Source: an uncultured Coriobacteriaceae bacterium (GTDB lineage Bacteria; Actinomycetota; Coriobacteriia; Coriobacteriales; Atopobiaceae). From it: a DNA stretch of 64,000 nt. The position numbers were made by a program, and so were the translations under genes. This document shows, in pieces, positions 54,303 to 62,296 of this stretch (position 1 is the first letter of the stretch; each line of letters begins with the position of its first letter). The notes below the pieces were generated by a model. That model searched no databases, had not been told where the DNA came from, and saw nothing but the letters and a program-made list of their open reading frames with translations. The stretch covers positions 22,217-86,216 of the forward strand of contig CADBYM010000010.1 of NCBI GenBank assembly GCA_902798915.1. Direction: 5' to 3'.

Positions 54303-56321
54303 CTATACCTCCATGAAGAAGTCGCCCTCGTAGTCGTGGGTGCCAACGTCACTCGCGGTGCCCCGCATGGTGTCGGCCCCGAAGTTGACCGTTCCCTCGT
54401 ATTGGCGCAGGTCATCGAGGCCACCCTGATTGATCCACGACGTGCCCGCGAGGTAGATGTCGCCGGTATCCCAGTCCACGTTGCCACGGATGTAGTAGCT
54501 CGCGTTCGTGGCGCCGGCAACGTCTTCGTCGACGCCCACGTAGCACACACCCTCGAGCGTGCCATCATCCGAGACGCTCGTGAAGTCGAACGTGATGGCC
54601 CTACTGATCGTGTCGTCGCCAGATATGTGAGAAGTCCAGCCCTCGTACGAGCCCCTCCACGTGCGCGGGAACGAGTCCGCCCTGCTCTGCGTACGCGGTT
54701 CGGGCGTCGGTTCGGGCGTCGGCGCTGGCTTGGAATCGGAGGTGGAGCTAGAGACGGGCGCGGGACGGTTGACCGTAAGCTGGCTCACAGCCGACATGCG
54801 CCAATAGCCGTCGTAGTCGCCGGTATCGACGTCGCTTGCGCGTCCCGCGACGTAGCTGTTCGCGAAGTCCACCGACCCACGATACTGACGCAGGTCCGCA
54901 AGCCCTCCTTGCTCGATCCAGCTCGTACCGTAGACGTAGAGGTCGCCCGTAGTCCAGTCGATGGTTCCTCGCACGTTGTAGCTGGCATACGTCGCACCGG
55001 CGCTCACCTGTGCGACGCCCACATAGCACACGCCCACAAGGTCGCCCTGATCCGAGACGCTCGTGAAGTCGAACGAGACCTGGCGGTCGATGCTCTCGGT
55101 CCTCGAGACCCACCCCTCATAGACACCGCTCCACAAGCGCGGGAACGACGCCGCTGCAGCGGGATTCGCACGCGACGTCTCTTTCTCGGGACTGGCGTCG
55201 GTCTTTGCCTCGGGCTCGGGCTTCGATTCAGCCTCCGCAGCCCACTGCGCCCGGAAGGTAAGATCGTTGTTTGCGGCAACGATGTCGCCAGGCGTGTATT
55301 CGACGCCGTTGTTTCCCACCCAGCACTCAAAGACATACCCCTCGCGGGTGAATGCGCACTTGGGAAGCGTGTAAGTGCCGCCCTTCTCGACTTCGGCACC
55401 TTCCATGGTGCCTGCGGCGTCTTTGCCACCCACCAGGGTGATCTGCACCGTCGCGGGTATCTCGAGCGACTCGGGCGTCTCGGGCGTCTCGGCCTTCTCG
55501 CCACCCGTGACCTGCTCGGTGCTCGCAGCTTGCTCGGCAGACTCTCCCCCACCTGAGCCTTCGTCCTGTGCGCCACCTGCAACCAAGAAGTAGGCCATCA
55601 CGGCGATGGCCACAATCAACGCGACCAGCAGCGCAATGAGTGCAGGATGCAACGGCTTCGCAGGCGGCACGTCCTCGTCGAACGGCTCCAGAGGCGGGAC
55701 TTCGGGCGGAAGCGGCTCATACGGCTGCGTAACAGGCAGCTCAGAGAGGTGCGTGTCCTCGCCGAACGATGACTCGCCCGGCAAAGGCGTCGGGTCCTCA
55801 TCCTCGACATACTCCGTCAGAAGCTGCCCGAACTCGTGAGCGGCAACTTCGCGCAGGCCCATGCAGCGCGCTACCGCGTTGCGCACGCACGAACACACGT
55901 CGCACGCACTCTTCTCTTCTATGGACCGATACCGAAGCACGAGATATGCGCGATTGGTCGCGTCATTGAGCTCGTCTTCATCTGGAAGGCCCTTGGCCAC
56001 GAGGGCAAACGGATCCAGGAACTCGTGATTGCAGTTCTGCGCAAACACGACACGTTCGCGCGACTCTGAATCGCACAGATCTGCCACGAGCGCCCGCAAA
56101 CGGCTCGGCTGGTCCAACAGCTTGAGGCCTTCGTCCGTGAGCATGTGATACAGGCAGTCCTCCAGGCCATCGGACTCATTCTGCTTCGGTGCGATCACAG
56201 ACGAAGAGCGCACGGTCGCGTCGAGCGTCAGGGGCGTCGTGACACCGTCCAAGGAACTACCGCATGACCTGCAGAACTTCGCATCGTCGTCGTTCTCAAC
56301 ATCGCACACGGGACAAAACAT
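54303..56321 (-). CDS. Zinc-ribbon, single-pass membrane protein with InlB-type repeat and two copies of a novel ectodomain
   Basis: 672 residues from the ATG at 56321 (GGAGTAGGC upstream). Cytosolic N-terminus: zinc ribbon (CPVC...CRSCGSS), then an alpha region with CDVCSC. One transmembrane helix (LIALLVALIVAIAVMAYFLV near residue 245). Outside: a low-complexity linker, an InlB/Listeria-Bacteroides-type repeat (YVFECWVGNNGVEYTPGD), and two domains of about 125 residues that begin SFPRxWxGxYEGW and contain GVCYVGV, GTSWIxQGGLxDLRQY and ASDV. The same domain is in the TIR protein at 62297-63358. Zinc-ribbon plus membrane helix plus outside repeats suggests an envelope sensor or assembly factor. 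Confidence 0.85.
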   Translation of the reverse strand: MFCPVCDVENDDDAKFCRSCGSSLDGVTTPLTLDATVRSSSVIAPKQNESDGLEDCLYHMLTDEGLKLLDQPSRLRALVADLCDSESRERVVFAQNCNHEFLDPFALVAKGLPDEDELNDATNRAYLVLRYRSIEEKSACDVCSCVRNAVARCMGLREVAAHEFGQLLTEYVEDEDPTPLPGESSFGEDTHLSELPVTQPYEPLPPEVPPLEPFDEDVPPAKPLHPALIALLVALIVAIAVMAYFLVAGGAQDEGSGGGESAEQAASTEQVTGGEKAETPETPESLEIPATVQITLVGGKDAAGTMEGAEVEKGGTYTLPKCAFTREGYVFECWVGNNGVEYTPGDIVAANNDLTFRAQWAAEAESKPEPEAKTDASPEKETSRANPAAAASFPRLWSGVYEGWVSRTESIDRQVSFDFTSVSDQGDLVGVCYVGVAQVSAGATYASYNVRGTIDWTTGDLYVYGTSWIEQGGLADLRQYRGSVDFANSYVAGRASDVDTGDYDGYWRMSAVSQLTVNRPAPVSSSTSDSKPAPTPEPTPEPRTQSRADSFPRTWRGSYEGWTSHISGDDTISRAITFDFTSVSDDGTLEGVCYVGVDEDVAGATNASYYIRGNVDWDTGDIYLAGTSWINQGGLDDLRQYEGTVNFGADTMRGTASDVGTHDYEGDFFMEV
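54306..55148 (-). repeat. Two tandem copies of the SFPR/QGGL ectodomain
   Basis: Copy 1 at 54777-55148 and copy 2 at 54306-54674 (coding on the minus strand). They share SFPRxW, DFTSVSD, GVCYVGV, DWxTGD, GTSWIxQGGLxDLRQYxG and ASDVxTxDY. A third copy lies at about 62330-62716 in the TIR gene. Confidence 0.85.
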
Positions 56322-56514
56322 GCCTACTCCTGCCGTCGTTGGGCCACTCCCGCCGTCGCCGAACCGGGCCATAAGTGTAACACGCAGAGGGTCGCCCCCA
56401 GTCGGTCCGCCCACAGGCCAGACCGTCACTCAGCACGGCGACCAGCACGGCGACGAATGACCGACCTCGGCGGAGAGCGGCCAAACCCGGCGGTGAGCAG
56501 CCGACCCCGCGGTG
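56322..56514. repeat. Non-coding stretch with short imperfect tandem repeats
   Basis: Upstream region of the zinc-ribbon gene. At 56460-56514 three imperfect units of about 20 bp follow each other (CGGCGGAGAGCGGCC, CGGCGGTGAGCAGCC, CGCGGTGAAC), and CAGCACGGCGACCAGCACGG (56433-56452) is a 10-11 bp direct duplication. The repeats abut the palindromic element at 56515. Confidence 0.5.
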
Positions 56515-56608
56515 AACTACTCAGCAGGTATCTATTATTGAATCATCGGGCGCAAACGCGCAGGAACGTGCGCGTATTGCTTCATTCATTGATACCTGCT
56601 GAGTAGTT
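56515..56608. repeat. 94-bp palindromic element
   Basis: Outer arms AACTACTCAGCAGGTATC (56515-56532) and its exact complement (56591-56608). Inner stem ACGCGCA/TGCGCGT around GGAACG, with partial pairing (TGAAT, GCAA) in between, so the whole unit can fold into one long hairpin. It lies between the zinc-ribbon gene and the end of the YD-repeat gene; it could be a small mobile palindrome or a terminator. Confidence 0.75.
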
Positions 56609-56638
56609 TAGCAGCCTTTCAGGTGGATTCGTACATCG

Positions 56639-58438
56639 TCACGCGTCCTCGCTAGCGTAGAGTGGGTGCCAATCGAAGCGGGCGATCGGCGTATGGCTCG
56701 CAACGACTTCGGCAAACCGATTGGTCGCCACCTCGCCTCTGAGGGTCTCGGTCTTTCCGTCGCCGTCCTCAAACGTGTAGAAGCCCCCGTCCGCGACCAC
56801 GCGAGAGATGAGCTTGAGGTCGTTGGCTTTCTTCCCCATCTGCCAGTACTCGCAGACGTAGTAGGTCGCGCCGCCTGACCCGCCGGTCGCCAGGGCGCCG
56901 TCCTCGCACGGAACGCAGTACGCCCGGTGCCCGAGCGACGTCATGCCCTCGTCACCCAGGACTCGCGTCGGCTCGCCGTCGACGATCGTGAACAGGTCGT
57001 AGAGCCTATACCACACGCTCAGGCCCTCGTTCAAGGTGGGCTCTTCTTCCTCGACGCCGATGAGAAGCTCGACGCTTCCGTCACCGTTCAGGTCGCACAG
57101 GGCGTATGCGAGCTCTTCTTTGGTGTGAGCGCGCGCAATCCACGCCTCGGGGTTGACGGCCTCGTACGGCGGCTGGTCGTCGCTCGCGAGCCCTTCGCGA
57201 TAGGCCTTCAGGACGGACTCGTACTGGTCCGACTTCGGGCTTGATGCCACGTCATGCGACGAGCCCCCATTCGGAGTGTCTCCGTGCAGCTCCAACCACC
57301 TGCGGTTCTCGCGCAAGAACTCGGACTCGCCGAACGGAGTGGGCTCGATGCTTGCGTGCGAGACCCACAGCTCACCGTAGAGTTCGGGCATCGTCGGGTC
57401 GGTGAGGTCGACGGCATTGAACGGCTCCTGACCCTGCAGGGTCTTCCTCGTGGCGTACTCGACCTCATACGTCTGAACGTCATAGTCGCTCTCGATGCGC
57501 GCCGAGACGATTGAGCCGTCCTCGTCCGTGGTGAAGGTCGCACGCCGCGCGCCGTCGTCCACCGACGCCAGGCGGCCCTTCTTGTCGTAGGAATACGTCT
57601 GGCTTTGCTCGGAGCCCCCGTTGTGGTGTTGAACCCTGCGTGTCACGCGCCCCTCGCCGTCATACTCGTAGGCGTACCTGCTGAGCAGCTTGTCATCTGT
57701 GTCGCGCATCTCGATTGAGGCGATGCGGTTGCCCTCACCGTAAGCCACGCTCGCGTCATAGTGGGTCTTTGGCAGCTTCTCGACACCGGTACCACCGCCA
57801 GCCTTCACCGACTCGACCGCCTGCCCGACAACCCGCCCCTCCTCGTCGTAGGAGAACGAGAGAATCCCAGCGTCGACCGCCTGCCCGGCCCTGATGAGGT
57901 AGTCGCGGGTGACGAGGTTCCCATCGTGATCATGCTCGTCGTAGACGTGGCGAGACTCGGCGAGTTCCGTTCCGTCCGCGCGCGACGTCGTGCCGTCCTT
58001 GGCGTACTCGATCTTCCACTCCACCGGATGTCCCTCCATGGCGGCACTCCAACCGTCCTCGTTGCCGGAAACCTCGGCGAGTCGACCGTCAGCATCGTAC
58101 TCGAAGTCGAGGGCATAGGTGAGCTCCCCGTTCCAGCCTCCGAACTCCTTCGAGGTCTCGCGCTTGATCTCCTTGTGCGTGATGCGTCCCTGTTTGTCGT
58201 ACGTTGCCGTCACCCACTCGTCGTAATAGCGGTCCTCGTGCTTCTTCTCCACGCACTTCATGTGATACTTCGTCACGAGCTTGCGGGGCACCGCGTCGGC
58301 AGTGGTCTTTTTGCTCGGGGCGGCAAGCGCCGGACGGCCGATCCCTGCCACGCTCGTCACCAGGAGCGCGAGCGACGCGGTCAGCAGTGCCGAGATGAGC
58401 CTGCAACACGTAGTGAATCTCTTCTTCGATGTGGTCAT
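56639..58438 (-). CDS. Secreted YD-repeat (RHS-like) protein
   Basis: 599 residues; ATG at 58438 with GGAGGGGAG upstream. The signal peptide (RLISALLTASLALLVTSVAG) ends near ALAAPSKK. At least five YD repeats (YDKQGRITH, YDADGRLAE, YDEEGRVVG, YDGEGRVTR, YDKKGRLAS) make up residues about 70-290. The C-terminal half has LCDLNGDGSVELLIGVEEE, a calcium-binding or FG-GAP-like loop that often marks surface lipoproteins with a VCBS-like fold. There is no toxin tip or anchor. Likely outside the cell and possibly part of the neighbouring envelope system. Confidence 0.8.
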   Translation of the reverse strand: MTTSKKRFTTCCRLISALLTASLALLVTSVAGIGRPALAAPSKKTTADAVPRKLVTKYHMKCVEKKHEDRYYDEWVTATYDKQGRITHKEIKRETSKEFGGWNGELTYALDFEYDADGRLAEVSGNEDGWSAAMEGHPVEWKIEYAKDGTTSRADGTELAESRHVYDEHDHDGNLVTRDYLIRAGQAVDAGILSFSYDEEGRVVGQAVESVKAGGGTGVEKLPKTHYDASVAYGEGNRIASIEMRDTDDKLLSRYAYEYDGEGRVTRRVQHHNGGSEQSQTYSYDKKGRLASVDDGARRATFTTDEDGSIVSARIESDYDVQTYEVEYATRKTLQGQEPFNAVDLTDPTMPELYGELWVSHASIEPTPFGESEFLRENRRWLELHGDTPNGGSSHDVASSPKSDQYESVLKAYREGLASDDQPPYEAVNPEAWIARAHTKEELAYALCDLNGDGSVELLIGVEEEEPTLNEGLSVWYRLYDLFTIVDGEPTRVLGDEGMTSLGHRAYCVPCEDGALATGGSGGATYYVCEYWQMGKKANDLKLISRVVADGGFYTFEDGDGKTETLRGEVATNRFAEVVASHTPIARFDWHPLYASEDA

Positions 58439-58693
58439 GACGTCTCCCCTCCGCAGACCCTCTTTCTGGGCCCATTGCAAGACTTTTCAGCTATCAATAT
58501 ACACCACCGCATGCCGCTGCTGCGGGAAGTGCGCCTCCACGATCGTTTGTCTCACTTCCCTGAGGACACTCTCTCATGCGCATCTTCCACGCGTTGCGCA
58601 ATGCCGCCCACCTAGTGACTTCCCCCACCTATACTGAACATGAAAAACCTGTAAGCGCGTCAATCCGCGCGAGGCGGAGACGGGGGATGAGTC

Positions 58694-59929
58694 ATGTTTG
58701 AATGGTGCCATTCGGGACTCGAGGGCTATTGCAAGGCTTCGGCGGCACTCCTCGGCGAGACGGAACAAGCCTCATTGTGGCTCGCCTTCTGCAAGGACCT
58801 GCTTCCCGATCGGACCCAAAGAACGCTCACACGCTCATGGACGCTTTCGAACGTGCGGCAAGGGCGCAGCTGCCGACAAGCGCTCTTTGAGAAATGCTGG
58901 CTCGCGGGTCGTCACGGCAAAGACTACCTGGACGAGGCGGAATCCTTCGCAAGGGGCACAATCCCCCAGGAAGGCTTCGCGACCATACCCCGGCACTCCT
59001 CCTACGAAAGGCAGCTAACAGCCTGCGTCAACGATGCCGAGAGGCGACAGCTCGCCATCAGTCGCTGCGAGCAGGATGCCATCGATTCGTGCGTCTCGCA
59101 CATCGCCAGCCTCGCGAGCGATGATATGGCAGCCGACGCTGCGTACATAACGTCCCTCGTGATGCGAGACGACTTTGCCATCGACTTCTTCACGTCCGTC
59201 ATCCCCGCAATCGAGCGCGGGCTGCTCTCGGAACGCTACCGAGCCGCCGACATACAGCAGTTTACGTTAACGCTCAACGCCCTTTCCCCTGCGGCACATC
59301 GCTGCATTGTGGAGGAGGGGGCGAATCTTGAGCCGTTTTGTGCGTTTCTCAAGTCGTTGGTCACCGGACTCATATACGGCCCCGTGCATCCGGTGGCCAT
59401 CGGCAGGGCGTGGGACGCGACGCAGGACTATCTGCCGTATGACCAGCCGGAAAACCCACGGGGGACGACATTGCGGCTCACGCAATTGTTCGACGAGCGC
59501 GGACGCTTCACCGGATACTCGGACGTGTACCGCTCCTCACAGCTGGTACTCTTTGGGCGGAGCCCAAACGCCAGGGATTACGAGTGCCGGTGCGCCGAAC
59601 TCTTCAGGGACGAGCCCGCCCTGCTTGCGACAATCCGCTCGAAGGAGGCGGTCATCTTCCCCATCGCGCTCCATGACGCCGTGAGCAACATCCACGGGCT
59701 GCTCCTCTGCGAAGAGGACGTGTGGCGGTTCTACGACCTCGAGTCGACGAACGGCACGAGCATCACGTCCGAGAACGGCACGAGCGACGTCGCGCACCTC
59801 GTAGAGGTGCGCGCTGGTGATTGTCTGCGTCTGGGCGCCCCCGCAAGCGCACATGACGCAAACGCGTTCTGGGACGCCGCGACCATACGGGCAACACTGC
59901 ACGTCAACCGCGTCGAAGAGTTTCTCTGA
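58694..59929 (+). CDS. FHA-domain protein (phosphothreonine reader)
   Basis: 411 residues from the ATG at 58694. The N-terminal 270 residues are helical with no family recognised. The C-terminal FHA domain has VLFGRSP (R289), VSNIHGLL, and DLESTNGTSI (N353), the residues that bind phosphothreonine; an insert of about 45 residues separates GRS from the SxxH. No membrane helix. Its stop is 2 bp from the stop of the convergent kinase-fold gene, implying an old tight association. It would bind a phosphorylated partner, perhaps made by that neighbour. Confidence 0.85.
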   Translation: MFEWCHSGLEGYCKASAALLGETEQASLWLAFCKDLLPDRTQRTLTRSWTLSNVRQGRSCRQALFEKCWLAGRHGKDYLDEAESFARGTIPQEGFATIPRHSSYERQLTACVNDAERRQLAISRCEQDAIDSCVSHIASLASDDMAADAAYITSLVMRDDFAIDFFTSVIPAIERGLLSERYRAADIQQFTLTLNALSPAAHRCIVEEGANLEPFCAFLKSLVTGLIYGPVHPVAIGRAWDATQDYLPYDQPENPRGTTLRLTQLFDERGRFTGYSDVYRSSQLVLFGRSPNARDYECRCAELFRDEPALLATIRSKEAVIFPIALHDAVSNIHGLLLCEEDVWRFYDLESTNGTSITSENGTSDVAHLVEVRAGDCLRLGAPASAHDANAFWDAATIRATLHVNRVEEFL

Positions 59930-59931
59930 CC

Positions 59932-61470
59932 CTAATCGCCGGGCCGCACCACAGAAAGACCCGCGCGCCTGATGAGCGGTATGAGCTGCCGTGCAACGTC
60001 GCGGTCGTACTCCTTCATGTCTTCGTCTAGCTCCTCGTAGGGCACGAGGAATGGGGAGGTGCGGGCCACGGGATCACTCGCCTCAGACGTAACGTCAAGC
60101 GTCCAGCCAGCTTGGAGGCGCTCCTCAATCCAGCGGTCATGCTCGAGGCGAGCCAGCAACTCGACCTGTTGCTCACTGAAGGATTTGACTTCGCCCGCGC
60201 ACACTCGTCCGTCGCTCACCACAAGCTCATAGCCGAGCGCTCTGACCTTCTGGGGGATATGCTCTGCCTGAGCATGGTCAGAACGCCGCAGGTCTTCCGG
60301 CTGATCCTCGAATCGCTCGAACGGAACCGTCTTGCCCTGCGCGCGCCTCAGCATCTTGTAGGTCTCGAAGGTGGCCACAGCCAGCCGGTCAATGAGCGCA
60401 TCGAGCTTCGCCTCGGGAGTGTTCATGCAATTCATAAGACCCTCCCTGTCCAAATACGGCCTGCAAAAGCTCCGGGCAAGCGCGAGGAGCTGCGCCGAGG
60501 CAAACGTCTGCCCATCGACTTTGGTCAAGTTCAAGTCATGCGCCATCGCGTCAACGTCGAGCGAAAGCTCGAGGTGCCGCGCAAACGGGGGCGTGCCATC
60601 GGCAGGGTAACCAAAGTAGGCCACGTCTTTGGCCACATACCGAAGGAAGGCCTCAAGAACCTGTGCGTAGTGGGCACCTCCGTTCAGCGCAGTCGCGCCA
60701 CCATCCAGGTGAAAGGAGAGTGCGGCCAAATAGCCCATGTCGAGCTCCAAGGGATTCGGCGCGAACGCGACGCGCTGATGGGCAAGGTGAGAGGGGACCT
60801 CGCAAAAGAGGGTGTGATACAGCGGTGCGCGTGCCTTCGCCTCGCGTTGGCGCAGGGTGCCCCCCAGCTCGAAGTCTATGACCGTCGCTCGAATATCGGC
60901 CGGCTCCCGACCAAAGCGTCGTACGCACACGTTCTCGCAGCGAAGGTCCCGGTGATAAATGCCCGCGTCATGCGCATGCATGACCTGCACATATACGTCG
61001 TACAGCACCTTTTTGTTCTCGGCTTCGCGTTCCGGCGTGCCCGTGGGATGCAGTATGGGAAGGGAGCCGAGCCAAGTACCCGCGCATGCGCCCCTCAGCA
61101 CGTTCGCAAGACTTTCTCCCGCGTCCTCCTCCACGATCGTGGGCCACCGCACGCCGGTTCCCTCGAAGTCGTGCTGGGTTATGGCAAAGAGCTTCGGACC
61201 GACGCCGAGCGTCGAGAGGAGACCTAGGTTCGCGCACTCAACGCCGAAGCTTGCGGAGAAGGTCGGGTCGAACGCCACCGCCCTCGCCGCCATGCCATCG
61301 GGATGGAGCGCATCGACGAACGTGCCACAAAAGACCCGTTTGCGCCGCGAGGAAGCCGCAGGAGTCTGCGCGGGATCGTAGCTGAACCTCCAGCCAGATT
61401 CAAAGTCCTGGACAATCCCGCCTTGGCCGCTTCCCGACCTCGAGCGCTGATATTTGACGGTGCCTTCCAT
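59932..61470 (-). CDS. Kinase-fold protein with C-terminal RyR domain
   Basis: 512 residues; ATG at 61470 with AAGGGGCAGG upstream. The kinase core has YHRDLRCENV (catalytic Asp D175, metal Asn) and VIDFELGG (D199, DFE in place of DFG), but no GxGxxG loop and no clear VAIK lysine (only AVAFDPTF), so activity is uncertain. Residues about 430-510 match the RyR repeat (LARLEHDRWIEERLQAGWT, FLVPYEELDEDMKEYDRD), a ligand-binding module found in ryanodine receptors and in bacterial signalling and conflict proteins. Follows the PP2C gene by 42 bp, so co-transcribed. Confidence 0.85.
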   Translation of the reverse strand: MEGTVKYQRSRSGSGQGGIVQDFESGWRFSYDPAQTPAASSRRKRVFCGTFVDALHPDGMAARAVAFDPTFSASFGVECANLGLLSTLGVGPKLFAITQHDFEGTGVRWPTIVEEDAGESLANVLRGACAGTWLGSLPILHPTGTPEREAENKKVLYDVYVQVMHAHDAGIYHRDLRCENVCVRRFGREPADIRATVIDFELGGTLRQREAKARAPLYHTLFCEVPSHLAHQRVAFAPNPLELDMGYLAALSFHLDGGATALNGGAHYAQVLEAFLRYVAKDVAYFGYPADGTPPFARHLELSLDVDAMAHDLNLTKVDGQTFASAQLLALARSFCRPYLDREGLMNCMNTPEAKLDALIDRLAVATFETYKMLRRAQGKTVPFERFEDQPEDLRRSDHAQAEHIPQKVRALGYELVVSDGRVCAGEVKSFSEQQVELLARLEHDRWIEERLQAGWTLDVTSEASDPVARTSPFLVPYEELDEDMKEYDRDVARQLIPLIRRAGLSVVRPGD

Positions 61471-61512
61471 CCTGCCCCTTTCACCGGCTTCCAGGTCGTG
61501 CCTCCCGGCTCA

Positions 61513-62148
61513 TCACAACCTTACTACCACGGCCGTGGCATCGTCGCGACCCTCGCCGCCAAAGGCCAGACGCGCGGCGGCCCTCTTTGCCGAGGGGCCG
61601 TCTGCGGCAGCGCACTCAGACAAGAGCGCGGCCATGGCGTCACCTCGGGTCATGCGCCATGCGCCGTCGGTGCACATCGCAAAGCACACGATGGCATCTG
61701 CGTCTATCATGACACTGCCCGCCCCCTCGTGCGGGGGGCACACCTCAAGGGTCGATGTGAGAACCGCACCGCTCGTTCCCCTCGTAAGAACAAAGCATGC
61801 CGTGTCGCCCATCCATGCCACCTGCAAGCATCGTGACGCGAATCGCACAACCATCAGGGTGGTGCCGCTCTTCGGCGAATCTATCGTGTCGGTCAGGTCT
61901 TGAACGTCCCGCAAGGCAACCTGCAAGGCGTCACGTGCTGAACCCCCCTCCCGGAGGCAAGTCATGGCTACGTGGCAGGCAAACCTTGCCAAGAAGTCTC
62001 CGTAAGGCGCTCCGCCCATGCCGTCGGCCACGCATATGCCAACCTGCGACTCACTGCAGACGTAGTCAGCATTTGCACCCTGCCTACGGCCCACCGAACA
62101 AACGCCAATCTCCGCATCGTCATACCAATGGCTCTCTTTGCTTGCCAT
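61513..62148 (-). CDS. PP2C-type protein phosphatase
   Basis: 211 residues; ATG at 62148 with GAAGGGATTGC upstream. Metal-binding and catalytic residues are present: VADGMGGAPYGD, SGTTLMVV, WMGDT, FAMCTDGAW and GRDDATAVVV. Shorter than typical PP2C (about 240-250) but complete. It should remove phosphate from Ser/Thr residues made by the kinase encoded next to it. It lies 148 bp after the TIR gene, on the same strand. Confidence 0.92.
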   Translation of the reverse strand: MASKESHWYDDAEIGVCSVGRRQGANADYVCSESQVGICVADGMGGAPYGDFLARFACHVAMTCLREGGSARDALQVALRDVQDLTDTIDSPKSGTTLMVVRFASRCLQVAWMGDTACFVLTRGTSGAVLTSTLEVCPPHEGAGSVMIDADAIVCFAMCTDGAWRMTRGDAMAALLSECAAADGPSAKRAAARLAFGGEGRDDATAVVVRL

Positions 62149-62296
62149 GCAATCCCTTCGCCCGAAGCCAACACATACCGTCAGCTTCGCACGGCGTGCG
62201 CGTCCCCATTGCGCAATGGGTCGTCCACCACGGCACATCTCGCTGGACAGGGTTGCCCAATCCGGCAGTTTGCTGAATTGTTCGCTTCGTCGAGCG

